Origin: Berberis thunbergii | Lineage: Eukaryota; Streptophyta; Magnoliopsida; Ranunculales; Berberidaceae | DNA length: 64,000 bases | Direction of reading: 5' to 3' | NCBI GenBank assembly: GCA_003290165.1 | Contig: QNQO01000834.1 | Coordinates: 1-64,000, forward strand | Shown here: positions 20,300-30,659 of the stretch, in pieces | Layout of the letters: each line of letters opens with the position of its first letter | Position numbering within the stretch: position 1 is the first letter of the stretch | Translations under genes and position numbers: made by a program | The notes under the pieces: generated by a model | Told to the model about the DNA's origin: nothing | Seen by the model: only the letters and a program-made list of their open reading frames with translations | The model's database searches: none

Positions 20300-20757
20300 A
20301 TATACAAAATGCAGCAGACAAGAAATAAGATCAAAAGAAAAAGAAAATTTTCATTACGATTTTTCTTTAATGGCAACACTTTTGTCCATGGCTCCAAGTG
20401 AGATCTTCGTCAGAATATGTGGTCTTGTGGACCTTGAGTTCAAACCATGCGTGATGAACATATTCCTTGGTATTGTATAAATTTGAACAAGAATAATCAC
20501 TTCCCAGTGAGGTGTATCATCCCGTCTCAAGCGAGTAGAACAAATTTTCTTCTCTACAGAAGTTAGGAAAGCAAATTGTATTTTCCATCCCAGCTAAATT
20601 GACTGAAAAACATGCTGCTTTACTCACTACCATGGTCTGTCACCCAAATTCTTCACTTTCTTCCAAATCATCTTAGATCGATCCAACTTGAACACATCAA
20701 CCCACTTCCCCACATCGCCTACAAATATTGCAAAAAGATCTCCATCCGATTCTATAA
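20300..20757 (-). pseudogene. F-box DUF295 (KIB-like) fragment, first copy
   Basis: The minus strand gives KWVDVFKLDRSKMIWKKVKN then LGDR, a broken stretch, FPNF-like sequence, and a tail with YSLETG. It is the C-terminal beta-propeller part of DUF295/KIB1-4-type F-box proteins. The same DNA, nearly identical, lies at 30660-31127, so this is a duplicate. Here the IWKKVKNLGDR stretch is in frame, but a base is lost just after it (TGGTAGTGAG against TGGTATGTGAG in the other copy). The homology stops abruptly at 20757 (GATTCTATAA), where a T tract and a LINE remnant begin. Confidence 0.8.
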
Positions 20758-20767
20758 TTTTTTTTTG

Positions 20768-22625
20768 GAATATGCAGAAATTTAATCAGTTCATTAATGA
20801 GGTGGAGCTTGTTGATTTCAGTCTGAAAGGGAGAAAGTTCACGTGGTCAAATTGAAGAGAGCACCCTATTCTTCGTCAGCTTGATCAATTTCTGGCATCG
20901 GTGGATTAGATTGCTAACTTTGGTGATAAAGTTGAATGACTCAAGGGAGGCGGCAGATTCTGACCATCACACGATTCTACTGGCGGACTCTTCTATTGGT
21001 GGCAATACTCGCCTCTTTTCCTTTGATAACGGTTGATTTGATCACCCAACCCTGACAGAGGAGATGAAATCATGGTGGAACAACTTAGTGATCTATGGTC
21101 ACCCTGGCTACTACTTGTGGTGAAAACTAAAGGCGATCAGATGCAACCTTAAAAGTTGGAAGACTAAAGTTTGGGGTAAGACCAATTTATGCATTCAAAA
21201 TATTTATGCGTTAATTGCTAACATTAATGTCGAGGAAGAAATCCGAGACTTGACTGCTGAGGAGAGGTCTTGTAGAGGGCATTTACATCAAGAATGGACA
21301 AAGTTAACCAAAAGAAATGAGGAGTTTTGGAGGATCAGATCCGGAGTCAACTGGGCTTGTCATATGGATTAGGGGTCCAAATTATTTCATAACTTGGCCA
21401 ACAGACGCAGACTGTTTAACTCTATTGAAGCTCTTAGCATGGATCATGAGATAGTAGTTGATGAAGCAAACATCAGAGAAATTATGGTATCTCATTTCAA
21501 GGAGTTGTTCAGTGAAAAGGATGAGTGACAACCTTTCTTCCCAGGGATTACTTTTCAGTCTATTTCCAAGCCAGTGGCTACCTTGTTGGTAGAGAATTTT
21601 CAGAGATGGAAATTAGAGGCGCAATGCAAGAGCTTAAATAAGAAGTTTCTCCGAGTTTTGATGGTTTCTCAATGGAGTTCTATTTGAAAATGTGGAGGTA
21701 ATCAAAATTGATTTTTTTAAAGTTATTGATGATTTTAATACTAGGAATTTTTTGGATTAGTGGTTGAATACCGCTATCATCTTGCTTATTCCTATATGTG
21801 CTGGAGTGCGAATAGTCAAGGACTTCATGCGAACAGTCAAGGACTTCATGTGCTGGAGTGCGAACAATTAAGGACTTCAGACCTATCATTATTTTGAATG
21901 GGGCTTATATAAGATCATTGCCAAAGTGCTGGCTGATAGATTGAAAAAAGTTCTTCATTCAGTCATTTCTTCATTTCAAAGTGCAGCAGTCAGTGGAATG
22001 TATGTGGTTGATAGCCCTTTGATTGCCAATGAAATTATTGATTCTAGAAAAAAACAAGGTGTTCCATGACTTGTCATCAAATTAGATTTGTCTAAAGCCT
22101 TTGACAATGTTTCTTGGAGATATTTGGATTTGGTAATGAATCGCATGTGGTTGAACTTCAAATGGATCCATTGGCTTCACACTTTCAGATCTACAACCAA
22201 TTTATCTCTGAAGATTAACAGACAACTGCACGAGTTTTTCAATAGCTCTAAAGGCCTACGTTAGGGTGATCCATTGGCCTCTTCTCTTTACTTTAGCAGC
22301 ATAAGGTCTAACCCAAATGATTCTTAAAGCGGTTGATGTTGATCTAGTAAGGGAATTTTCAGTTTCAAAGGGTAGTCCTCATATTTCCATTTTACAGTAT
22401 GCGGATGATAGTATCCTTTTTTGTGATGCCTCTGCCACTCAGGTTTTTGCTCTCAAACGAATTATGCTTTAGTTTGAAGTTATTTCAGGCCTGAAAATCA
22501 ACTTTCATAAATCAGTGGCGTTGTCTATTGGAGAGGTGCCTCATCTGAAGTAGTTGGCGTTTATTTAGTTGTGCAGCGGATCAACTTCTAGTTAATTACT
22601 TAGGCATGTCTTTGGGTGCAAAATT
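20768..22625 (+). pseudogene. LINE (L1-type) ORF2 remnant, first copy
   Basis: The reading begins inside the endonuclease domain (FNQFINEVELVDFSLKGRKF, then TWSN). It continues through the linker (GFSMEFY near 21665) into reverse transcriptase: FRPI then [55 protein letters not shown] and QYADD-like sequence at about 22396. It ends at LGMSLGAKF (about 22625) without 3' UTR or poly-A. Stops and frameshifts are frequent. It is truncated at both ends and closely related to the copy at 37270-39890. Plant L1 elements copy themselves by target-primed reverse transcription; this one cannot. Confidence 0.9.
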
Positions 22626-22639
22626 TCCCCATACTCATT

Positions 22640-23160
22640 ATATCCAAATCCAAGTTTGGTGGGTTTATCTTATTGACTTTCTTCGATTTTTAACCAGTCT
22701 ATGGCTGATAGAACATAGAGAAGTTGCAAAAATAAAAATAAAAACAATTGCAAATCCAATATACCATAGAATCTGTTCAACCCAAAAGCAGAAAACATTA
22801 TCCACAACAAGACAAGTAGTCAAAATGTGGACTGAAATTTTCATCATTTGATTCCACCGCAAACCCGAAAACAACAACAAATCCATCGAAGCACACTCCC
22901 AACACCACCAGCAATAGCATAGAATGGCCAATAAATCTCAGTCCTTTCCGACCAATTTTCAATCCATTTCACTTTTTACCTATCAATCTTAAGCCTATCT
23001 ACTTTCTCCAACCTGTTAAGCCCGAGAAGTGACAGAACCAAAACAAAAGCAATCAAATGTAGGGCAAACACTCCAAACCAAAACACATATCTACAATGCC
23101 CGATTCCTCATCCGATATAATTGCTCTCACCCCATTATCCTGTAATGCATAAATCCAAAT
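22640..23160 (-). pseudogene. Fragments of an unrecognised hydrophobic protein
   Basis: On the minus strand, frames encode FWFGVFALHLIAFVLVLSLL then GLNRLEKVDRLKIDR before a stop (about 23075-22970). They continue after it with WIENWSERTEIYWPFYAIAG and, in a shifted frame, more hydrophobic sequence. The pattern suggests exons of a multi-pass membrane protein whose 5' side was split by the hAT element at 23398-24383. I do not recognise the family, and the coding nature is an inference from the hydrophobic runs. Confidence 0.3.
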
Positions 23161-23547
23161 TATTAATGTGAATTCCACACAAACCCCATTGAGGGATTAA
23201 ATGAATAAACCCCATTGGAGAAGTGAATGTGAAAAGGAATTTGTTGATGATACCTTTGAGTATCGGAAGAAGTATAAGAATATGCATTGATGCTCTTTGA
23301 ATAAATTAGAGAGAATATGTATATATATATATGCAAGAAAGTGGTAGATTTGTGAACTGGAATCATAGAGGAGGAGGAGAAGTGATAGAGTGGTGGTCAT
23401 GGGCGGACCTACTAAGGGACCAGGGGGGGCAGCTGCCCCCCCTCAATTTTTAAAATATTTTTAGTATATATATTTTAGTTTTAAAAAATCGATTATATAA
23501 TGTAGCATACAATAAATTAATTGTTTATGAAAATATTCAAACATGTC

Positions 23548-23616
23548 TTTGTTGGTGTAGTGGTTGGAGGTTTATCACTTTTTGTAAAAGACCTGAGTTC
23601 GATACTCTTCGAGTGC
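23548..23616 (+). other. tRNA-like segment inside the hAT element
   Basis: TTGGTGTAGTGGTTGGAGG resembles a pol III A box and GAGTTCGATACTC resembles a B box, at tRNA spacing. A full cloverleaf is not convincing, so this is a decayed tRNA-derived sequence rather than a tRNA gene. Confidence 0.5.
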
Positions 23617-23943
23617 ATTTTTTATTTGATTTTCAATGCAATTTTATTATTAATTGCAAACATTAAAAATGTTTAGTTTAATAAAAATTTATTAACATTA
23701 AATAAATAAATTGTTTTCCAGAAGTGATATTAAACCCCTAACAAAAAATATTTAAAATTAATATATAAAATAATAACGATAGAATTTAATGAAAATATAT
23801 ACCATTAACTAACTCGTATAAAATTTGAGCCTCATATAAACTATTTTTTCTTTGAAATTGTATTATGATCATATTAGATTCGCAAATTTCAAATTTTTTT
23901 TTACCTTCACCTAGAATTTATCCTAATTATTTTGTGATTCTCA

Positions 23944-24116
23944 ATTCTAGACAACCAGGCTTTATAGCCACTTTTTTGTCAGGTTTTAAGTTTTTTACAT
24001 TTCTATTCCTTCTATAGATAATGTTTGTTATTGTATTTTAAAGAGAATGGGTAAAGGTATAAAAATGCTTTAGCCAGGCCAAAAAATGGTTTTAAAGTCT
24101 GGCTGCCTAGACAAAC
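23944..24116. mobile_element. CTAGCCAGCC-type MITE nested in the hAT element
   Basis: It starts ATTCTAGACAACCAGGC and ends with the inverted form near GGCTGCCTAGACAAAC. The core TTCTATAGATAATGTTTGTT and TGTATTTTAAAG matches the other members. Confidence 0.65.
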
Positions 24117-24391
24117 TCTTTTGTGATATTAGTTATATATTCTAGTTATTATGTTTGTTTGCTTTTTGCTAAGGTTATCAATAATGACCTTATTTTGGCT
24201 TAAAATTGACTACACTTGGATCCAATTTGATATATGCATTGTATTTTTTATAGTTGAATTTGTTTTATTAGTTACTAGCTTTGGTAAAAAAAAAATTGGC
24301 TTTACCATTGATAACTACTATCATCAACTAATAAGTATTTTTCATTTCGCCCCCCCTCGACTAAAATCCTGGGTCCGCCCCTGGTGGTGGT

Positions 24392-25974
24392 GTTTGGAAG
24401 TTTGAACAGTATGGGAAATGGGAGGGAGATGGATAGTGAGGGAGAGGGAGAGGGAAGGATCGTAGTTTGGCGAGGTGGAGGCCAACGGTAGTGGTAAAGA
24501 GGAAGGGGACAAGAGATTCGTCCGGTGGCAAAGCGGTAACACTGAAAGAGAGAGAGAAGATGGATGAATCTTTGCGATGGAGAAGATGAACATGGTTTTA
24601 TGTTTTAGTAAGAGAGGGATGCATTTGGGTGGGGAGTTTTGGGGAACTCGGAGAAACTTTGCGGACGCATTTAGCACATGCACACTGTTGCATAGCTCCA
24701 TTTTTGTTATAGTAGTTTGATGAGTAAAGGAACATTGTTAGTGTCGCGTAAAATGTAGCAAGAAAAAAAAGTGCTTCAAAGATATTATTTACTCTCTTTT
24801 AATAAATGAATTTTGGTGGTGTTATGTAAAAATAATATTCAAATGACAAATTCGATGACAATTGAGTCGATTGTGGTGCAATAATGGAAGCGGTAGTAGT
24901 TGAATGGGTAGCTATGGTGGTAATGGGAGATACTTGTTGTTTTGTTAGGGCAAAAAATGATAGTCATAAAATCCGACAACCAATCATATCGGAATAAGAC
25001 GAAACAAATTGTAAAAAAAAAGGATTGGAGAACATTTGAATACGGTTAAGTTGTATGTGATCTAGTTAGGATACAAAAACATTCTTTGTTATAAAAAAAT
25101 TCAACCATTTCAAATACACCACATTTTTATATCAAATTCCACTTTTATTTGCGAATGTGCTTAAGACAAGTAAATATTATCTACAAATAGTCAAATCACT
25201 AAAGCAATTTAAAATTTATCAGACTTGAAAAACCAAATTCAAGCCGAATAGTGTAATTCATGCCTATTCAGATCCTAATATGATATTGAAATTTAAGATC
25301 AAGTCTAACTTGGATTCGAATTAGTATATAGCAATTCGGATCCGACTATAACTCTATGTATCCATATCATATCCGACCCATTTTTATGCCCTAATTGTCA
25401 TATCTTTAGTGATAATGGTCGCAGTGGCTATGGCAACACCAATAGAGTGTTAGTGGTGTCATGACATGTTTTGTATTGTGGAGTCGAAGAAGTCACGAGT
25501 GAAGTAGGGATGTATTTGGTGGTGTTAGATTGGAGGATAATGAATCATTGAAGCTTTATTTACATAAAAAATGAATTGCTAGCTGAGGGGATGTGTTAGT
25601 CTTTATTCCAACTAATGCACCAAATACACTTTCTACATAGCACGTTGGCACGGATACAGTGTCAAGCCTTCAAAATGCCACCCAGGTCCTTGGATTATGC
25701 ATTCGATACTACCTAAATATGTTACTAAATTATCAAATATGAAAAAATTATCTAACTTCGATAGAACAGAAATTCACTAGTTCCCATTATAAAGTAAATA
25801 TTGTTTAAAACAAAAGAAGTATGAATGCCTACAAAAATATAGGGTGAAATAGGATGATGGGGTTTTAACAAATCTAATGGCTGGATAATATGGTAATGAG
25901 CTATTGAGATCGTTGGATTAAGCAGAGTAGTTGGACTTGATATGGTTGGCTTTAAAATCGATGTGGAAGGAATA
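24392..25974. other. Non-coding stretch
   Basis: It starts with a GA-rich region (24415-24560) that gives a proline/serine/leucine-rich ORF on the minus strand without a known domain. This could be 5' flank of the gene split by the hAT element. The rest is AT-rich. From about 25630 short similarity to the copy A/B spacer appears (CACATAGCA, ACTAAATTATCAAATATG). Confidence 0.35.
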
Positions 25975-26700
25975 TTTTCAAATTTTAGCCAATGAAGAGA
26001 AACATTTCTATAATTTGATAAATGAAAGACATTTTCGTAATTTGGCGAATGAAATGGCGTTTTCATAATTTAGCAAATGAGCATGGGCATTTTTGTAATT
26101 TGGCAAATGGAATTGAAGGGGCACTTTTGGTGTTTGGAGAATCGGAGGGACATTTTTATAATTTTACAAATTGAGGACATTTTCGTAATTTGGTGCATGG
26201 AAATGCATTTTCGTTATTTAGCAAATGACAAGGGCATTTTTGTAATTTGGCTAATTGGTGGGACATATTTGGGATTGAAGAATGGGGATGGGCAGTGTCG
26301 TAATTTGCAAAGTAAAAGTATAATTTGTAAAAGGGCGATGGAAGGGTACTTTTGAAAATCATGGAATTTGTTGAAGGCAAATTTGGCATTTAAAAATTAA
26401 CGGATTGACATCTTAACACACATTTCACTGTTCATGCTATAGTGAAATTGTATTTGTGTTTTAAAAGTGGCGAACGTGAGGGAATTTGAGATTTGGCGAA
26501 TGAGAGACGGGAGGGGCATTTTTGGTATTTGGGGAATGAATGACGTTTTCGCAATTTGGTGAATGGAATGACATTTTTGTAATTTAGCAAATGAACAGAG
26601 CATTGTCGTAATTTGGAAAATGGGATGAAAGAGGCATTTTTGGGATTAGCGTATGGGGACATTTTCATAAATTGTGAATAAAGTGGGAAGGGCATGTTCG
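25975..26700. repeat. Degenerate minisatellite, copy B first block
   Basis: More than a dozen variants of CATTTTCGTAATTTGGCGAATG occur, the longest run of this motif in the window. Matches to copy A (2945 onward) begin at about 26205. Confidence 0.75.
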
Positions 26701-27274
26701 AAAATCTTTAAATTGGCTAGATCATCATGACACACATGCAATAGTGAATTGCAATTCTTGGTAATTTGCGAATGGGGTGGAGGTGCATGTTCGAAATCTT
26801 CAAATTGGCTAGGGCAATTTGGATATTTAAAAATGTCAGTTTGACATCCTGACACACATGCTATAGTGAATTGCAATTATTGTTATAAATAGAGACTATT
26901 GAACTAGATGTGACGCCGACACGACTATACGCTTTTCACATAGTATGTACTTGTGCCAACCTTGGGTCGTGCCTTCGACACTTTCCAAATAGGTCACTAA
27001 GTTACTAAATATAAAAATAATTATTGCTTACCAAAATATTGATTAATTATATTTTTTCATTCTCATCGATATACTATTATAATTTATTTATACGCATCAT
27101 CATTATAATGTACTACTTTCACATTCTCTTTGCCGGGGATTTGCTCCTAGTCAATTAGAGTGTCCTATCAACCCCAAAATTTTGCCCTTATGTAATATTA
27201 TGTTGAATTGGCTTTATAAAAGAAAAAATGAAGCATTCTTGAAAAATCAAAGTCTTGAAAGGGGTATTTAACAA

Positions 27275-27545
27275 TTTGGCGAATGAGGATGGGAAGGTCA
27301 TTTTTTAGATTTGGTAAATGGGGATGGGCAATTTTGAAATTTTGCAAATGGGTAGGGGCAATATCGTAATTTGTCGAGGGAGGGGCAATTTCATAATTTG
27401 GAGAATGGGATGAGACGGTGCTTTTGGGATTTGGTAAATGGGGAGGGGTAACTTTAAAATTTTACGAATGAGTAGGGACAATGTCATAATTTGCCAAGGG
27501 ATGGGCATTTTCGTAATTTAAGAAATGGGGGTGCGATGAGCATTA
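27275..27545. repeat. Degenerate minisatellite, copy B second block
   Basis: Motifs ATTTGGTAAATGGGGATGGG, GGGCAATATCGTAATTTG and GGGCATTTTCGTAATTTAAG. Corresponds to 4190-4480 in copy A. Confidence 0.7.
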
Positions 27546-27614
27546 TCAGAATTTAGTTTATGGAGATAAAAATGAGAAAAATCCTTAATTTGTACCACCG
27601 TGCAATATGTAAAT

Positions 27615-28323
27615 ATAGAACTTGGAGGGTTTTTTCAAGATTTCATAAAAACTTGTAGGCTTTTTGAAAATTTAAGGGTGTGTTTGGTTGCATGGAATCC
27701 TATGCCATGGGAATCCATGAGGGGACCACTACATTTTAGGCTAAATTGATATATCACTCCACATTTACCATTTGACCACCATTTGATTTTGTGATCAATG
27801 GTGGGAATGAAAGTCCCATAAACATGGGAATCCCACTCCTTGGCCCCCCAAGGCATGTGATTCCCATGTTCATGGGACTTTCATTCCCACCATTGATCAC
27901 AAAACCAAATGGTGGATGTGGAGTGATATATCAATTTAGCCTAAATGTAGTGGTCCCCTCATGGATTCCCATGGCATAGGATTCCATGCAACCAAACACA
28001 CCCTAAGTGGAAACCACACACATACAAATTGGCTTTTGAATTAGAGAACCTTTTTCGAAATTTTCTACAATTTTGGAGAGCTTTTTAGGCATTCTAGTGG
28101 AAAGCAGACCAACTCTACAAATTGCTTTTGAATTGAAGGGCCATTTCGAAATTGTATAAAAATTTGGAAAGCTTTTTGGGTATTTAAGTCGAAAGTAGGC
28201 ATATACAACCACACAACTCACCAATTCTACAAATTGGCTTTTTTGAATTGGAGAGCCATTTTGGAATTTCATAACAATTTGGAGGGCTTTTTGAGCATTC
28301 CAGTGGAAAGCAAATGCATACAA
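27615..28323. repeat. 90-110-bp tandem repeat, copy B, split by a MITE
   Basis: The same units as at 4535-4926: GGAGGGCTTTTT, AGTGGAAAGCA, ACAAATTGGCTTTTGAATT and TTTCATAACAATTTGG. The first unit is interrupted by the 328-bp MITE. The minus-strand ORF at 28003-28323 simply translates the repeat. Confidence 0.7.
27673..28006. mobile_element. 328-bp foldback Tourist-like MITE (27676-28003)
   Basis: TAA flanks both ends. The termini GGGTGTGTTTGGTTGCATGG and their complement are perfect, and pairing continues across nearly the whole element to a centre near 27840, so it can fold into one long hairpin. Copies A (about 4595) and C (about 46712) have AATTTAAGTGGAAACCA uninterrupted at this point, an empty site. 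The GTTTGGTT terminus and TAA TSD tie it to PIF/Harbinger. Confidence 0.93.
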
Positions 28324-28332
28324 CCACCAACA

Positions 28333-28974
28333 ATTCTAGCTAGGGGTGGGTAAGGGACGGGATGGGACGAGATGAACCCATCCGTATCCCATCCCATTCA
28401 TTCGGGATCGGGACAGGATAGACTTCATCTCAATCTCATCTCATCTCAAACGGGATCGGGACGAGACGAGATGGGATGGGATGAGCACGTACTAAATAAT
28501 CCTCTAATAAAAAATAACAAAAAAAACTTTTTCTCACATTACTCACACAAACCAATAATGTCAAATTTAAACACATATAACTTACATCATAAATAATAAT
28601 AGATATTAAATAAATAAATATTAAATTTTTTTTAGGAAGGCAAATAATTATTAAACCTCATTTAGAATTAATGATTCAATTCATTTAGATTTCATATAGA
28701 ATTTCATCTTACATTGATTTAATTTCAACACATCCTAAACTTTAATTTAGAAGAGTATTTTGATTAAAATTTATAATAATAAATTAATTAAATGAATTCG
28801 GGACAGGATGGGACGGGATAAGCAGGATTGAAAATCTCTATCTCGATCCCGTCCCATTCTAGATCGGGACGGGACGGGATCGGGATAAGCTTGATCAATC
28901 CCAAAAGAACCTAAAAAAATCAGGACGGGATGGGTTCAGGATCGTGTGATGGGATGTCCACCCCTAATTCTAGC
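28333..28974. mobile_element. 626-bp hAT MITE (28341-28966)
   Basis: ATTCTAGC at 28333-28340 and 28967-28974 is an exact 8-bp TSD. The ends are TAGGGGTGGGTA and, inverted, TAGGGGTGGACA. Both sides are rich in GGGACGGGAT/ATCCCGTCCC motifs, so the flanks can pair, around an AT-rich middle. Copy C (47036-47055) has a single AATTCTAGCCAGCC, the empty site. No coding sequence. Confidence 0.9.
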
Positions 28975-29123
28975 CAACAATGTTTGCTAGCCTTTTTTTT
29001 GACCTTTTGTGTTATTTTTACACTTTTACCCATTCTATAGATAATGTTTGTGATTGTGTTTTAAATAGAAAAACAAAAAGTATATATAAAAAAAACCAAG
29101 CAAATATGGCTGACTAGACTTAC
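28967..29123. mobile_element. CTAGCCAGCC-type MITE, copy B member
   Basis: ATTCTAGCCAACAATGTTTG at the left and GGCTGACTAGACTTAC at the right, with the family core CTTTTACCCATTCTATAGAT. The hAT MITE inserted at its left tip and duplicated ATTCTAGC. Confidence 0.7.
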
Positions 29124-29569
29124 TCTACAACCACGCAGCTCACCAATTTCAATTAGAGAGTAAAAAATGCGAGGAGAAAAAGGTGGACAGTGCATGCATT
29201 TATTTGATAAAGAAAAATAAAATAAAAACAGTTGGTGTCTAGAGAGAAAATATGGAGGGGGGAATAGGTAGAGTGTTTAGGTGGAGTAGAGGTGGACGAA
29301 TAAGAATCGTTTGTTACAATAGGTATAGAAACATAATGCATGTGAAAAAAAAATAACATGTGGGTCCCACCGCTAAGGGGTGACGTTTCCTAGATTGCAA
29401 ACTGAATGATCGATTCCCTTTAACCCTAATTTTATTTTATTTTCTCTCCATATACATACATCATCTCTTTATTTACTGTAATTGTTTTTCAAACTGTAAA
29501 GCTCGTTAATGCGTTTTTGAAAGTGTAAAAACATCATACATGTTAAAAGTATCTTGAAAATTATCACGC

Positions 29570-30160
29570 ATACCTCAAATGTATCTTGTGATCAATTGTT
29601 CGTTGGTCTCAGTGAGGTTATTTCGAGCCACCAATTTGTAAAACCTGTCGTGTATTCGTCTACCGTTCGTACTCCTTGATTCAAGTTCTGAAGTTGTTGA
29701 TACATCAACTTTGAATAATTATGGGGTCGGAATTGAACACGCATATGTTTCATCGTCTTTTTCCAAGAGGTAATTTTCGGCTTTCTTTGTCGTTGACGAG
29801 TGAGTTTTGATTGTTTCCACCAACCTGCTGCTCTCCCACGGAACTTGTAGCAATAAGAACCACCCGTCTATCATCCAGAATCTCCTTATACTCGAGTACT
29901 TCCTCAACTGCTGCCAACCAATCCAAAAATTCTTCAGGTTGGCCATTCCCATGAAACTCCAGTATTTCTATCTTCAAACAAGATTCAGATCGCCTAGGCT
30001 CCAAATTATATGCAAAAACCACCTCCACGATGTCCACGTCCTCCGCTGCATCCTCCGAAAGGATTCTCGAAGTCCTAATCTGTGTCCTCTTCATACGAAT
30101 GACGATATTGGGCTTGTACCTGTGCTACATGCGCCTCACTTGAAGAATTCGACCAGCTTC
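29570..30160 (-). pseudogene. Ty3/gypsy gag fragment
   Basis: The minus strand encodes FHGNGQPEEFLDWLAAVEEV then LEYKEILDDRRVVLIATS (about 29995-29850), the conserved start of the plant gypsy capsid (Retrotrans_gag) domain. After frameshifts it continues with FYKLVARNNLTETNEQLI (about 29660-29600), the domain's end. Protease, RT and integrase are absent. The primer-binding site and LTR lie just upstream at 30251-30649, so the order fits the 5' end of one element that was cut off within gag. Confidence 0.85.
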
Positions 30161-30250
30161 GGCATGTTGCCTCTCTTCATCCCTCTCATATATGTTTTCA
30201 ACTGTCGCTTCCCTTGGTTGACAAGGCACCATAATCCAATAACGTACTAG

Positions 30251-30264
30251 GCTTTGATATCAAC
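30251..30264 (-). promoter_or_regulatory. Probable primer-binding site of the gypsy fragment
   Basis: The minus strand reads GTTGATATCAAAGC, close to the TGGTATCAGAGC that pairs with initiator tRNA-Met in plant LTR elements. It follows directly after the LTR end CTACATCA. Confidence 0.6.
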
Positions 30265-30649
30265 TGATGTAGCGCGGAAATGAAAAAAAAAGTATGAGAA
30301 AAAAAATGATAGGTTTGAATCCGTTAATTGACTCGCCATTAATCTGAAAACAAGGGTTCTACAATTCATCGATTGGCTAACCAATAATTCGAAAAGTTTG
30401 AAAAAAAAAGAACACAATAATATCCTCATAGAAAATATACCACATTTATTAATTATCAAAAGGTTTATCTACAATATTAAAGAAGTGCTCAAATAACTTG
30501 AATAACAAACAGTCTATTCATAAAAGAAAAAGTAAAGACTAATCCTAAAAGGAAACTAAAAAGATTTTTAATTAAATTAAAATACTGCAAATAAGTTATT
30601 TAGCAAATAACTTTGAGAGTAAATTAAAAACCCTAGAAACCTGTCTACA
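30265..30649 (-). mobile_element. LTR of the gypsy fragment, about 385 bp
   Basis: On the minus strand it starts TGTAGACAGGTTTCTAGGG and ends CGCGCTACATCA, so it has TG...CA termini, and the primer-binding site follows. Only one LTR is visible. The outer side joins the duplicated F-box fragment. Confidence 0.65.
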
Positions 30650-30659
30650 AAATGCAACC

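Larger units (their letters stand above)
23390..24391. mobile_element. 986-bp non-autonomous hAT element (23398-24383)
   Basis: GTGGTGGT at 23390-23397 and 24384-24391 is an exact 8-bp target duplication. The ends are CATGGGCGGACCTA on the left and, inverted, CAGGGGCGGACCCA on the right, followed on both sides by a G7 run. 8-bp TSDs and short inverted ends point to the hAT superfamily. There is no transposase. It contains a tRNA-like segment and a nested MITE. Confidence 0.88.
26205..29465. repeat. Non-coding repeat copy B
   Basis: Matches copy A (2945-5087 joined to 13080-13410) and copy C (46070-47096). It lacks the PIF element, giving the empty site at 29161-29163. It carries two insertions of its own: a Tourist-like MITE (27676-28003) and a hAT MITE (28341-28966). 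No gene is present. ORFs here, on both strands, follow the tandem repeat periodicity. Confidence 0.85.

Noticed and set aside
23548..23616. Functional tRNA gene
   Set aside because: Only the box motifs are tRNA-like; stems do not pair convincingly and it sits inside a transposon.
24342..24701. 119-codon Leu/Pro/Ser-rich ORF on the minus strand
   Set aside because: Runs from a GA-rich flank into the hAT terminus; composition explains the open frame.
28003..28323. 106-codon minus-strand ORF
   Set aside because: A translation of the 90-110-bp tandem repeat of copy B; the same frame is broken in copies A and C.
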